Assembly: GCA_947496555.1 (NCBI GenBank)
Contig: CANMDH010000005.1
Location: 62,001 to 126,000 of the forward strand
Origin: an uncultured Aquimarina sp.
GTDB lineage: Bacteria; Bacteroidota; Bacteroidia; Flavobacteriales; Flavobacteriaceae
Length of the DNA stretch: 64,000 nt
Direction: 5' to 3'
Part shown: piece by piece, positions 34,641-44,427 of the stretch
Layout of the letters: every line of letters starts with the position of its first letter
Numbering within the stretch: the stretch's first letter is position 1
Made by a program: the position numbers and the translations under genes
Notes under the pieces: model-generated
What the model was told of the DNA's origin: nothing
Databases searched by the model: none
What the model saw: the letters and a program-made list of their open reading frames with translations, nothing else

Positions 34641-36101
34641 TTAGTAACCAGGATTTTGTTGTCCTTGTAATGCTGGATTTGCATTTATTTGATTCGCCGG
34701 GATTGGATAAATAGTTAGATTTGCTCCAAATGCAGAATCACCAAATTGTGGATCTCCGGCTTGTCTCAATGATCTTCTATTTCTTAGTAAGTCCATTCTT
34801 CTATGTCCCTCGTTAGCGAATTCTTTCAATCTTTCATCAAGAATATCGTCTAAAGTTACCGTAGTTAAATCAACAATACCTGCTCTACCACGAATAAGAT
34901 TAATGTCGTTTAAAGGAGTGTCTCCAACACTTAAACCACCTCTTAAGTTCGCTTCTGCTCTTATGAAATACATTTCAGTAATTCTTATAAGTGGTAATGG
35001 ATCATTTCCGGTAGGGCCAACTTTGTTTTGGAATCTTTGTTGTACGCCATTTACATCAGCTCCTATAGCCGATATACCGACTAATCTTAAGTCCATTCCT
35101 TCTGTATTTCCAGGAGCTGCAACACCACTCTCAAGAGCAGTTACAAGGAAGTCTGAATAGTATATGTCTCCTCTTCCTGCTGGTGAGGGATTGGCAAAAT
35201 TGTGTAAACCAGTGCCGCCATAAGCACCATCTGTAGCCGAGTTGGCAAGAACAAATATGTTTTCTGCGCTTAGCCTACTATCTCTTTCGTCTGGATCAAG
35301 AGAGAAAAAAGAATAATCGTCTTCAAATTCATATTCCGAAGAAGAAATCACTTCATCAGCTAAAGTGGCGGCTTGAGTCCACTCTTCCCTATATAAATGA
35401 AGTCTCGCCTTTAAGGCTTTTGCAGCACCCGAAGAAGCTCGAGTGTTTCCTCCATCTGATAGATTGTCAATGGCATCCTGTAGATCTTGCATTATTAGAG
35501 CATGAACTTCGTTCAGAGAGGAACGAGGTAATTCAAAATCCTCGACAGAAGAACCAGATTCAAAAGGATTTAAGACAATAGGTACACAAAGGTTATTGCC
35601 ATTGTCAAATTGAAAAGGTTGTGCATATACTCTTGACATTTCGAAATACATCCATGCACGCATGAATTTAGCCTCCCCAAGAATTTGTGCTTTTTCAGCA
35701 TCAGTAAAATTAACTATATCAACATCAGGAACTTTAGTTATTAAGAAGTTGGCGTTATTAATAATTTCATAAGCTTCATCCCATAGCTCCTGTGTTGTAG
35801 TATTTGTTGGTTGCGTTGCATATTCAAATAAATCAGCTAAAGTAGGGAACGATCCAACGAATGTTAATTCATCTGATTGTATTCCACTTTGAGCAATTCT
35901 ATTTCCATTCAATGCATCAACTTCTCTTGCTTGTCCATATAACCCGGTAGTTACTCCTCTAATTCCAAATTCTGATTCAAAAGCACTCTGTTCGGTTAAA
36001 CTGTCTTCTGGGTTAATGTCCAGTTCATCATCGCAGCTATAAGTAAAAGTCAAAACTCCAGCTAAAAGCAATATTTTATATTTATTAAGAATTGTTTTCA
36101 T
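34641..36101 (-). CDS. SusD/RagB-family nutrient-binding lipoprotein (pair A)
   Basis: The 486-residue protein has a lipoprotein signal with lipobox TYSC (Cys about 23), followed by DDELDINPEDSLTEQSAF, the classical SusD N-terminus. It has the TPR-like body (ARMAWMYFEMSR-like segment AKFMRAWMYFEMSRVY; ALKARLHLYREEWTQAATLADEVI, each in part) and the C-terminal RLKEFANEGHRRMDLLRNRR that marks the SusD_RagB domain. It would cap the SusC barrel on the cell surface and bind the ligand. It follows susC A by 17 nt. The substrate is not known. Confidence 0.95.
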   Translation of the reverse strand: MKTILNKYKILLLAGVLTFTYSCDDELDINPEDSLTEQSAFESEFGIRGVTTGLYGQAREVDALNGNRIAQSGIQSDELTFVGSFPTLADLFEYATQPTNTTTQELWDEAYEIINNANFLITKVPDVDIVNFTDAEKAQILGEAKFMRAWMYFEMSRVYAQPFQFDNGNNLCVPIVLNPFESGSSVEDFELPRSSLNEVHALIMQDLQDAIDNLSDGGNTRASSGAAKALKARLHLYREEWTQAATLADEVISSSEYEFEDDYSFFSLDPDERDSRLSAENIFVLANSATDGAYGGTGLHNFANPSPAGRGDIYYSDFLVTALESGVAAPGNTEGMDLRLVGISAIGADVNGVQQRFQNKVGPTGNDPLPLIRITEMYFIRAEANLRGGLSVGDTPLNDINLIRGRAGIVDLTTVTLDDILDERLKEFANEGHRRMDLLRNRRSLRQAGDPQFGDSAFGANLTIYPIPANQINANPALQGQQNPGY

Positions 36102-36118
36102 TATCTTCTATTTTAGAT

Positions 36119-39100
36119 TTAAAATGTAATTCTAGTTCCGATCAACCACTGTCTTGCTTGCGGAGCGGTAAAGAATGTCTCTCCTTGTACTAATGGGTCA
36201 ATATCATCAGTAACTTCTGGATCGAAACCGTCTAGGTCATCGTCACCTTTTATGATAAATAGATTGTTACCTGTAGCATATACTCTTATTTTCTTGAATA
36301 GCTTGCTATTTTTGAATATGCTTTCTGGTAATGTGTATCCAAAAGTAAGATTTCTCATTCTTAAAAAAGAACCATCTTTTAATTGAAAGGTAGAGGATTG
36401 TCTATAAAGTCTCTCAGTAGAACTTCCTAATCTTGGATATTTCGCAACATCCCCAGGTTGTTGCCAGTAATCCAATACATCAACTGATTGATTAAAAGTA
36501 CCAACTCTATCCGGCGCACCAACAAATCGTAAACCATCTAAGAAGATATCATTACCATATGTGAACGACATTAAAAAGCTTAAATCGAAATTTTTATAAG
36601 TAAATGTATTCGTTATACCACCAAAAAAGTCAGGTAGAGCGTCACCCGCAATAACTCGGTCAGTATCAAAATTTGGAGAAGTTGTTACATTTCCATCTCT
36701 GTCAAGATATTCTGCATCACCCGTTTGAGGATTAACTCCTACATAACGTACTAAATAGAAGTTATTGGTAGATTGTCCTTCAATAGCTCTTTGTCTAGCA
36801 CCTGCTGCTTCTATAAATAAACCTTCAGGAGAATCATTAGCTCCCGGTAAGGAGATAACTTCTGTATCAATAAACGAAATATTAAAATCGGTTGACCAAG
36901 TGAAATTATCTGTAATAACATTTTTGGTGTTAAAACCAATTTCTAAACCTTTGTTTTCAAGTTCTCCTGAATTTTCATTTACTGTTGCAAATCCAGTAAG
37001 TTCAGTAATAGGTCTTGCAAGTAGTAAATCAGTAGTGTTCTTCTTGAAATAACCAACATTTAGATTGATTCGATTTTGAAACAAACCTAATTCTAAGCCG
37101 ACGTCTAGTGTTGTACTTTCTTCGAAAGTAAGATCAAGATTCACAGGTTGAGTTGGTGCAATACCACCTGATCCATTATAATTAAATGTAGCAGCAAGAC
37201 CAGGAACAGCAGAACCAAATAAACCTAGTGAAGGGAAAGAACCTCCAATTCTATCGTTACCAGATGTACCATAACTCGCTCTTAATTTTAACAAACTAAT
37301 TGCTTCAATTTGTTGCATGAATTCTTCTTCAGAAACAACCCATCCTGCAGCAACAGAATAAAAATTACCAAATCTGTTATTTACACCAAATCTAGAGAAA
37401 CCATCTCTTCTGAAAGAACCTTCTAGTAAGTATCTACTTTTGAAATCATAATTAACTCTTGCAAATGCACCATATAAGCTTCTCTGAGCTCTTGATTGAC
37501 TTGTAATAGTTGGTACTGCTCCATTTGCTACATTACGTAGGTCATCAGATAGGAAATCTTGCGAAGCAACATCTATATTATTAAAGGTAGTCTCTTGATA
37601 AGTAAGACCTGCAACGGCACTTACGGTATGAATATCGTCAAAAGTCTTATTATAATTAAGCGTATGGTCGGTAATAATTCTATTATCATTAGCAATAAAA
37701 TTTCGAGCATTACCTCCAGGAGTAGTTCCTCCATCAGCAGACGGATCAATTAACTCTGGTACCCTTGTAAAGTTGTCAATTTGAGTTCTATCGATTCCAA
37801 ATGAGGCTTTATAATTTAGATTTTCAGTAAACTTAATTACAGCGTTCATATTACCAATTACTCTAGTACTTTCTACCTGGTTTATTTGTAAAGCTTCTAT
37901 AGCTTCAACATTCTGGATAAAATCATTATTGATGAAATTACCGTCTTCATCTCTAGACTGTATAAAAGGTCTTATAAGATAAGAAGAAGTTAGAGGAGCG
38001 AAAGTAGTATTTTCAGTGTTAATACGGTCATTTAACGTGTTAGTTACAGATAAATTTAATCCTAAATCTAACCAATTATTAGCCTTGTGGTTAAGATTAA
38101 CTCTTCCGTTAATCCTTCTTAGGTCATTACCTATAATACCACCTTCAAGCTGAGAATAACCAGTACCTAAAAAGAAACTTGTCTTTTCTCCACCTCCCTG
38201 AACAGAAACATTATAGTTCTGAGAGAAACCTGTACGAGTAGCTAAATCTGTCCAATCAGGTCCTTCTGTTGGAAGTGCGTCGACAGAAGGCGTTCCTCCA
38301 CTGGCTCCAGCCTGTCCTCTAGCGAAACGATATTCAGCATATTGCTGAGCATCTAAAACATCTATTAAATCAGTTACATCAGTAAAAGATGTCCATACTT
38401 CGGCATTCACTTTAGTATCTGTGTTAGGTTTACCACTTTTGGTTTTAATAAGGATTACCCCATTTGCTCCTCTAGAACCCCAAATAGCTGTCGCTGCAGC
38501 ATCTTTAAGGACAGAAAAAGATTCGATATCCTGAGGATTTATGTCAGAAAGAGGGTTTAGCCCAGTGTTTCCACCATTATTAAAAGTATTAACGTCATCA
38601 CTTAAAGGTACTCCGTCAATAACAATCAATGGTTGTGATCCACCATTTAAAGAAGAGACACCACGAACTCGGATAACGTTAGCAGCTCCAAGTACCCCAG
38701 AACTCTGAGTGAATTGAACACCACTTGTTTGACCTTGCAGTAATTCCTGAGCGGTAACCGCAGGGATGTCTTCAATCGCAGAAGTTCTAATTGTTCCAAT
38801 ACTTTGAATCAATTTTTTCTCTGTAGTAGTACCAAAACCTACAATTACTACCTCTTCAAGCTCTGATGCAGAAGCACTTAATTGTACATTAATGGTGTCG
38901 TTGTCACCGATTACTACACTTTTTGTTTCAAAACCAACATAACTAAACGAAAGCGCAGCTCCACGACTAGCTTGAATAGTATAATTACCATCAAAATCGG
39001 TTTGTGTACCGGTTGCTGTATTTTGTATAACAACATTTACACCAGGTAAAGGTAAGCCTTTGTCATCGGTTACCGTACCTGAGACTGTTTTGTCTTGTGC

Positions 39101-39163
39101 AAAAGTGAATTGCACAACAAACGCTAGAAATAGCGTTAAAATTCCACTAAACTTTGTTCTCAT
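36119..39163 (-). CDS. SusC/RagA-family TonB-linked outer-membrane protein (pair A)
   Basis: The 1014-residue protein has a signal peptide ending TFAQ, a carboxypeptidase-like regulatory domain (VSGTVTDDKGLPLPGVNVVI and DGNYTIQASRGAALSFSYVGFE), and the plug domain with IRVRGVSSLNGGSQPLIVIDGVPL and SFSVLKDAAATAIWGSRGANGVILI (in part). A 22-strand barrel follows, ending in WLIGTRITF. It imports ligand bound by the partner SusD using TonB energy. It is the first gene of a two-gene operon. A leader segment shared with the other two susC genes lies at 39170-39186. Confidence 0.96.
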   Translation of the reverse strand: MRTKFSGILTLFLAFVVQFTFAQDKTVSGTVTDDKGLPLPGVNVVIQNTATGTQTDFDGNYTIQASRGAALSFSYVGFETKSVVIGDNDTINVQLSASASELEEVVIVGFGTTTEKKLIQSIGTIRTSAIEDIPAVTAQELLQGQTSGVQFTQSSGVLGAANVIRVRGVSSLNGGSQPLIVIDGVPLSDDVNTFNNGGNTGLNPLSDINPQDIESFSVLKDAAATAIWGSRGANGVILIKTKSGKPNTDTKVNAEVWTSFTDVTDLIDVLDAQQYAEYRFARGQAGASGGTPSVDALPTEGPDWTDLATRTGFSQNYNVSVQGGGEKTSFFLGTGYSQLEGGIIGNDLRRINGRVNLNHKANNWLDLGLNLSVTNTLNDRINTENTTFAPLTSSYLIRPFIQSRDEDGNFINNDFIQNVEAIEALQINQVESTRVIGNMNAVIKFTENLNYKASFGIDRTQIDNFTRVPELIDPSADGGTTPGGNARNFIANDNRIITDHTLNYNKTFDDIHTVSAVAGLTYQETTFNNIDVASQDFLSDDLRNVANGAVPTITSQSRAQRSLYGAFARVNYDFKSRYLLEGSFRRDGFSRFGVNNRFGNFYSVAAGWVVSEEEFMQQIEAISLLKLRASYGTSGNDRIGGSFPSLGLFGSAVPGLAATFNYNGSGGIAPTQPVNLDLTFEESTTLDVGLELGLFQNRINLNVGYFKKNTTDLLLARPITELTGFATVNENSGELENKGLEIGFNTKNVITDNFTWSTDFNISFIDTEVISLPGANDSPEGLFIEAAGARQRAIEGQSTNNFYLVRYVGVNPQTGDAEYLDRDGNVTTSPNFDTDRVIAGDALPDFFGGITNTFTYKNFDLSFLMSFTYGNDIFLDGLRFVGAPDRVGTFNQSVDVLDYWQQPGDVAKYPRLGSSTERLYRQSSTFQLKDGSFLRMRNLTFGYTLPESIFKNSKLFKKIRVYATGNNLFIIKGDDDLDGFDPEVTDDIDPLVQGETFFTAPQARQWLIGTRITF

Positions 39164-39169
39164 TTTACA

Positions 39170-39203
39170 ATTTATTTGAATTAGCCAGTTCCAAAAGTCA
39201 TAA
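39170..39203 (-). promoter_or_regulatory. conserved susC leader block, pair A
   Basis: Plus-strand positions 39170-39186 read ATTTATTTGAATTAGCC, 6 nt from the start codon. This block differs at one position from 44267-44283 and at one from 51200-51216. The similarity to pair B continues to about 39203. Confidence 0.6.
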
Positions 39204-39513
39204 TAATATCTTTATAAAACAACTTTTTAATATTAAAAGTTGAAAATTACCGCAATAGATATACCAATCATTTGGAGAGATTTTGTCTTTAATAAATAAA
39301 AGTTATCTAATTGGAGAGGAGATTATATTTTGATGTAATAGTTTGGCTTCTAGATTAATTGCTTTTTTAGGTTTCGACATAGTTATTACAGATTTTTTTA
39401 ATTTTCTGTTATAGTCTTCGTGCGAATTAGGCTACACTATTTTTTCGTTTTTAAAATAAAAAGTCAACAAGTCTTTTTCGATTGTTTTATTAAAATAGGG
39501 TTATTTTAATAAA

Positions 39514-39545
39514 AAAAACCAACGAAATTTACTTCGTTGGTTTTT
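39514..39545 (-). terminator. terminator of SusCD pair B
   Basis: AAAAACCAACGAA (39514-39526) is a perfect complement of TTCGTTGGTTTTT (39533-39545) around a 6-nt loop. The A-run on the left makes a strong U-run in the minus-strand transcript from the SusD gene at 39614. Confidence 0.88.
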
Positions 39546-39613
39546 GGATATTTAATTTGTTTAACCAATCTAGGCGGCTACTTAAAATTGCCGAAAATTG
39601 GTTAAATTTTATT

Positions 39614-40945
39614 TTACAAATTCCAGTCTACTCTTGGCTTAAAAAGATCAGCTTCTGAAGGACCGGGAGTGTTTGTGTTAAAAAGTAACTCGTCACTACT
39701 ATAATTCCATCTTACTGGTACTTGAGTTCCAGAAGTAGGAGTTAAAGCTGGGAAACCAGTTCTTCTAAAGTCATTATATACTTCCGGTTGTACAAAAAGC
39801 CCAATATATTTTTGAGTATAAATATGTGGGTTTAACTCGATGCTTCCAACCCCAGGATTAACATCTGTATTGGCAATGTAAGCAGTGTATTCGGCATCTG
39901 TTAAACCAACTTCCTCAAAAGATGCCTCGATACCTGCAAGGTAAGCCTCAGATATTGCCGTAGCACCTCCAGATGTTCTTGATAAGCATTCAGCTTCGAT
40001 AAACTTGATTTCTCTGTAAGAAATTAAATCTTGTCCAAAAGCATCTACCAGGTACGGATGATCAGTAACAAATGTTTCAGAAAATATTGCTAGTCTATCA
40101 GTGTCATTAAGGCCCTGCATTAACCCTTCCATAAATGGGTGAAATTCAATGTCACCAGTTCTTCCATCGTTAAATCGGAACCATTGCCCTGGAGCTGCCG
40201 TATTATAAGTAAATCTTAGGTTGTCTGCTCTAGACGTGAATGATGCTTGAGCATCCACTAAAGCCTGGGCATAATTGCCTTGATGTAAGTATGCTCTTGC
40301 GCGAATTGCTCTTGCAGCCCTAATCCAACTATCAATATCACCGTTATAAAATACATCACCACCATTTGTTGCAACAGGAAAATCACCATCTCCTTGCTGT
40401 AAGTTTTCAATACCAGATTGTAATAATGAAAAGATAGCAGGATATATTATCGTAGCTTGATCATCATAGGCTGGAGATGTGTTATCCAAACCTTGTCCAG
40501 CTTCTGTAAAAGGGATGTCTCCCCAAACATCAGTTGCTAACATTAGTGAATAAGCTTTCAAAATTTCTCCAATACCTAAATAGTGATTGAATCCATTCTC
40601 TGTGCTTTGTGCAATAAGTATGTCTAATTCAATGAAAACTTCTTCGTATAAGTTTGTCCAAGCCGTGTCGAATCTATTAGGAGTTAATCCAGTGTAGTTA
40701 TTAAAAGATGTCCATTGTCTTTCTACACCCTCAACCTGTTGGGTTAGTAGGCAATTAAAACGTGAAAAATCACCTCCTGTAACGTCTGCAATGTTGATTT
40801 CAATTGCAGGTAAAAGTGCTGTAACTGGTACCGATAAAGGTTTGTTAGGATCTTGGTTTATCCCTTCATCCAAGATGTTTTCGCATGATATTGTGGCTAG
40901 GCACAATAATAAAGCGAATTTTATTTTAAAAATATGTGATTTCAT
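39614..40945 (-). CDS. SusD/RagB-family lipoprotein, SusD-like_2 type (pair B)
   Basis: The 443-residue protein has a lipoprotein signal (LLLCLATISC, Cys about 21) and belongs to the second SusD family. Features are EGINQDPNKPLSVP, LLTQQVEGVERQW, YSLMLATDVWGDIPFTEA and the C-terminal EVYNDFRRTGFPAL. It would bind the ligand for the adjacent SusC, 9 nt upstream. The substrate is unknown. The SusD of pair C is of the same family and longer. Confidence 0.94.
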   Translation of the reverse strand: MKSHIFKIKFALLLCLATISCENILDEGINQDPNKPLSVPVTALLPAIEINIADVTGGDFSRFNCLLTQQVEGVERQWTSFNNYTGLTPNRFDTAWTNLYEEVFIELDILIAQSTENGFNHYLGIGEILKAYSLMLATDVWGDIPFTEAGQGLDNTSPAYDDQATIIYPAIFSLLQSGIENLQQGDGDFPVATNGGDVFYNGDIDSWIRAARAIRARAYLHQGNYAQALVDAQASFTSRADNLRFTYNTAAPGQWFRFNDGRTGDIEFHPFMEGLMQGLNDTDRLAIFSETFVTDHPYLVDAFGQDLISYREIKFIEAECLSRTSGGATAISEAYLAGIEASFEEVGLTDAEYTAYIANTDVNPGVGSIELNPHIYTQKYIGLFVQPEVYNDFRRTGFPALTPTSGTQVPVRWNYSSDELLFNTNTPGPSEADLFKPRVDWNL

Positions 40946-40954
40946 GATTCTTAA

Positions 40955-43900
40955 TTAGAATTTAAGTGATAATTTAAAAATTACAGATTTGGTACTAGGC
41001 ATGTTGAAGTAGTCAAAACCTTGCCCATTTCCTGAACCAGTTAAACTAGTTTCGGGGTCAATACCTTCATAATCTGAAGTAAACCAAAGGTTTCTACCAG
41101 TAAAACTAATAGATCCTCCTTTAACAAATTTTCCTCCAAACATTGCTGCTGGGAAATCATAGGATAGTCCAACTTCTCTAAGTCGTACCCATCCACCATC
41201 TTGAACAAATTGTTCACCTACTGCTCCGAATCCTCCTACTGATGATTGCCAGTATGATTGACCTCTAGTTACAGGAATGTTGTTAGGAGATCCATCTGAT
41301 AAAACACCTTGTATAGGCGTAGGAGTTTCTACCCTTGTTTCAGCGGTTAACTGTGATCTTCCAAAGAATGAAAGTGCCCATGCAGTACCATTCCAAAGAT
41401 CACCACCTTGTCTCCAGTCTAATAAGAAGGAAAGATTGAATCTTTTATAAGAAAAACTGTTCTTCCATCCTAAAATAAAATCTGGATTTGGGTTACCAAT
41501 GGCTCTTTGTGTTGGGTCTACAGCTTCAAATCCAAATTCTGCTGAAGTAGGATCGTCGTTAATCACAACCGCACCACCAGGAATGTTAAGACCATCGTCA
41601 TTTGGTCCACCAGCACCTTCTCTTAAGTATGCGCCTCCAAAGATGGCGCCATAAGGATTACCGGCAACTAGATAGGTTCCGGCAGCATTGAAACCTGCTA
41701 AGAAAAGACGTTCTAGGCCAGGAGCCAGTTCATCAACAACACTTTCTGCTTTTGTAAAGTTAAATTGAGTGCTCCAGGTAAAGTTGTCTGTTTGTATTGG
41801 TGTTCCATCAACAACAAGTTCAATACCTTCAGATGTTAATTTACCAGCATTTAACCAAACATTGGTGAATCCTGTTGATGAGGGTAAAGAAGCATTTAAA
41901 ACAGCATCTTTAGTCTTTGTGTTATAATATGTCAAATCAATTCCAAATCTATCGTTGAAAAAGCGTAAATCTGCACCTACTTCAATAGTTTCTGAAATCT
42001 CTGGTGTAAGTGATGGGTTTCCTAATACATTGTCTAGTTCAAATCCAGTGGAACCCCCGATAGGAAATTGAATTGCTGTTCCCCAACCATCACCAACTCC
42101 GTTAGGATCTACTTCAAAATAAGATTCAGTTAAACCAGCAAACGGAGGTGGTGCACCTACTTGTGCCCAAGAACCTCTTAATTTTCCTAAAGTAAGAATG
42201 TCATTTTCTGGCAAAAACTCAGAAAACACAATAGAAGTAGAAACAGAAGGGTAGAAGAAACTTAAATTACCTAGATCATAATTATCACCAACTCCTCCAA
42301 GTCGAGTGTCCCAGTCATTCCTTCCAGTTGCTGTAACAAAAATAGCATCTTTCCATCCAAGTTCTATTTGACCAAAAACACCTAAAGTTTTGTATCTGGT
42401 TAAAGTTTCAGAAGATGTAATATTTGTAGCATTACTTAAATCCAAAAAGTTTTGGAAAAGTAAGTTTGTTCCTGACACAAATAGTCTGTTTCTTTCAAAA
42501 GTAAATAGGTTGGCTCCTACCAGATAATTTAATTTAAAGTCGGTAGCAATATCACCAGCCCCTGTAAGATTTAAATATGAATCTGTTATTATTGTATTGA
42601 ATTCATCTTTGATTACTTGTCCAGAAGATTGTGTTCTAGAGTTGATCTCAAAGCCTTGTTTTCTGCGATCACTTGTGAAATCTGTACCAAAATTCATTCC
42701 TAGGTTGATCCATTGATGAAATTTATAATCTGCCTTAAAGCTACCATAAACACGATTTACGTCTTCATTTCTAAGGGCATTATTAACAACCCAATATGGA
42801 TTATCATATCCACCGCCACCTCGATAGTTTCTTTGATTTCCGTTTGAAAAAATGTAAGATGAAGGTTCATCAACAGCATCTCTTCCAAAACCAGCTGAGT
42901 TATCAAAAGAAGATGGTGTTCTTAATAAACCAAGCAAAAGACCTGATGTGTTTGACCCCTGCTGTACTCTTTGAAAGTCTGATTTTGCATAATTAAGTGT
43001 AGTACTAAAGCTTAATTTCTCTGTTGCTTTTAAGTCACTAGCCAAAGATGCTGTAAATCTGTCATATAATTCATTTGGCACAACACCTTCGCCATCTAAA
43101 TAAGATGTAGAGAATCTATATGATGCACTTTCTGATCCTCCTTGGATACTTAGAGAATGTAAGGTGCTAATTGCTGTAGTGAAAAAGTTACCTGTGTTAT
43201 CATAAACATTGGCTGCCTGTCCATTTCCTGTTCCTCTTGGGACAAGAAAACCATTTGGATCATATAGGTATCTTCCTTCAGAATCAAATGCAGAAGCTCC
43301 AGGTGCATTAGGGTTGTTAATGTCTGTTGCGTATTCTAAATCAGAAATTCTAGGTCCCCATGAGCCACTTGCTCCGGTTGAAGGATCAGAATAAGCTCCT
43401 CCCGAACCTTGAGCATATACATTCTGAAGATCAAAAACCGAAGTTACTTGATCAATCGTTGTTTGAGAAGAAAAATTAACACTGAATCTTTGACCTTTTG
43501 ATCCTTTTTTAGTTTCAATTACAATAACTCCGGTAGAACCGGCTGTTCCATAAAGTGCGGTAGCGGCAGCACCTTTTAATACTGTTAATGACTTTATGTC
43601 TTCTGTATTAAGGTCCATTAAACGGTTAGACTGCGCAACTCCTGCGGTACTACCACCAGTTGGGGTTGCTCCTTCTGTGCTTAATGATTCGTTATTTGTT
43701 CTTACACCGTCTATTACAATAAGTGGTTGGTTGTCTCCTAATAGAGAAGTAACTCCACGTACCAGAATTCTAGAGCCAGCACCAGCTGATCCTGATGATC
43801 TAGTAATTTGTATACCTGCTGCTTTTCCAACCAATGCATCTACGGCATTTGTTGCTCCAGATTGAACGATGTCTTCGCTATCAACTTGCTGCAAAGCATA

Positions 43901-44260
43901 ACCAATAGCTTTTTTACCTCTCTTAAGACCTTGAGCAGTTACAACAACTTCCTCAAGTTCGGAAGCAGAAGGTTCTAGTTGCACATCAATTGTGTTTCTA
44001 GACCCTACCACTACTTCCTTATTCGAGAAACCTAGGTAACTGAATACAAGTGTAGAACCTTGTGATACATTAATAGAGTATAATCCATCAAAATCTGATT
44101 GAGTTCCACTATTAGTGTTTTTTGCTACAATGTTTACACCTGGTAAGGGTAAACCTTTGTCGTCGGTAATTTTTCCCGTAATTGTTTTTTCTTGCGCAAA
44201 AGAAATTTGCGTAACTAATGCCAGGAATAGCATTAGAATCTTCCTCTTAGATGATTTCAT
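40955..44260 (-). CDS. SusC/RagA-family TonB-linked outer-membrane protein (pair B)
   Basis: The 1101-residue protein has a signal peptide (ILMLFLALVTQISFAQ), a regulatory N-terminal domain (TGKITDDKGLPLPGVNIV), and a plug (RILVRGVTSLLGDNQPLIVIDGV, in part) with the SusC marker SLTVLKGAAATALYG. The barrel ends in SVIFKLSLKF. The N-terminal 60 residues are very similar to those of pair C, so the two are recent paralogues or have shared segments. The gene is first of the pair B operon. Confidence 0.96.
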   Translation of the reverse strand: MKSSKRKILMLFLALVTQISFAQEKTITGKITDDKGLPLPGVNIVAKNTNSGTQSDFDGLYSINVSQGSTLVFSYLGFSNKEVVVGSRNTIDVQLEPSASELEEVVVTAQGLKRGKKAIGYALQQVDSEDIVQSGATNAVDALVGKAAGIQITRSSGSAGAGSRILVRGVTSLLGDNQPLIVIDGVRTNNESLSTEGATPTGGSTAGVAQSNRLMDLNTEDIKSLTVLKGAAATALYGTAGSTGVIVIETKKGSKGQRFSVNFSSQTTIDQVTSVFDLQNVYAQGSGGAYSDPSTGASGSWGPRISDLEYATDINNPNAPGASAFDSEGRYLYDPNGFLVPRGTGNGQAANVYDNTGNFFTTAISTLHSLSIQGGSESASYRFSTSYLDGEGVVPNELYDRFTASLASDLKATEKLSFSTTLNYAKSDFQRVQQGSNTSGLLLGLLRTPSSFDNSAGFGRDAVDEPSSYIFSNGNQRNYRGGGGYDNPYWVVNNALRNEDVNRVYGSFKADYKFHQWINLGMNFGTDFTSDRRKQGFEINSRTQSSGQVIKDEFNTIITDSYLNLTGAGDIATDFKLNYLVGANLFTFERNRLFVSGTNLLFQNFLDLSNATNITSSETLTRYKTLGVFGQIELGWKDAIFVTATGRNDWDTRLGGVGDNYDLGNLSFFYPSVSTSIVFSEFLPENDILTLGKLRGSWAQVGAPPPFAGLTESYFEVDPNGVGDGWGTAIQFPIGGSTGFELDNVLGNPSLTPEISETIEVGADLRFFNDRFGIDLTYYNTKTKDAVLNASLPSSTGFTNVWLNAGKLTSEGIELVVDGTPIQTDNFTWSTQFNFTKAESVVDELAPGLERLFLAGFNAAGTYLVAGNPYGAIFGGAYLREGAGGPNDDGLNIPGGAVVINDDPTSAEFGFEAVDPTQRAIGNPNPDFILGWKNSFSYKRFNLSFLLDWRQGGDLWNGTAWALSFFGRSQLTAETRVETPTPIQGVLSDGSPNNIPVTRGQSYWQSSVGGFGAVGEQFVQDGGWVRLREVGLSYDFPAAMFGGKFVKGGSISFTGRNLWFTSDYEGIDPETSLTGSGNGQGFDYFNMPSTKSVIFKLSLKF

Positions 44261-44266
44261 TTATAA

Positions 44267-44300
44267 ATTTATTAGAATTAGCCTGAGCCAAAAATCATAA
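44267..44300 (-). promoter_or_regulatory. conserved susC leader block, pair B
   Basis: Plus-strand positions 44267-44283 read ATTTATTAGAATTAGCC, 6 nt from the start codon. The following segment GAGCCAAAAATCATAATAAA closely resembles that of pair A. Confidence 0.6.
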
Positions 44301-44427
44301 TAAAATCTTAACAAACCAATTTTTTGTGAGAAAAAATAAAATTTTGTTCATAAAAATGTGATTTTTTTGTTAAATAAAAGTTATAAAATTAAGAGTAAGC
44401 TATTTATTTTTTTGAGAATTTTGTATA

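Larger units (their letters stand above)
39164..39613. other. 450-nt region between SusCD pairs A and B
   Basis: No gene is seen. Next to the susC A start lies the conserved leader block (39170-39186) plus a segment CCAAAAGTCATAATAATATC shared with the pair B leader. At the other end is the pair B terminator (39514-39545). The middle is AT-rich with no clear signal. Confidence 0.5.
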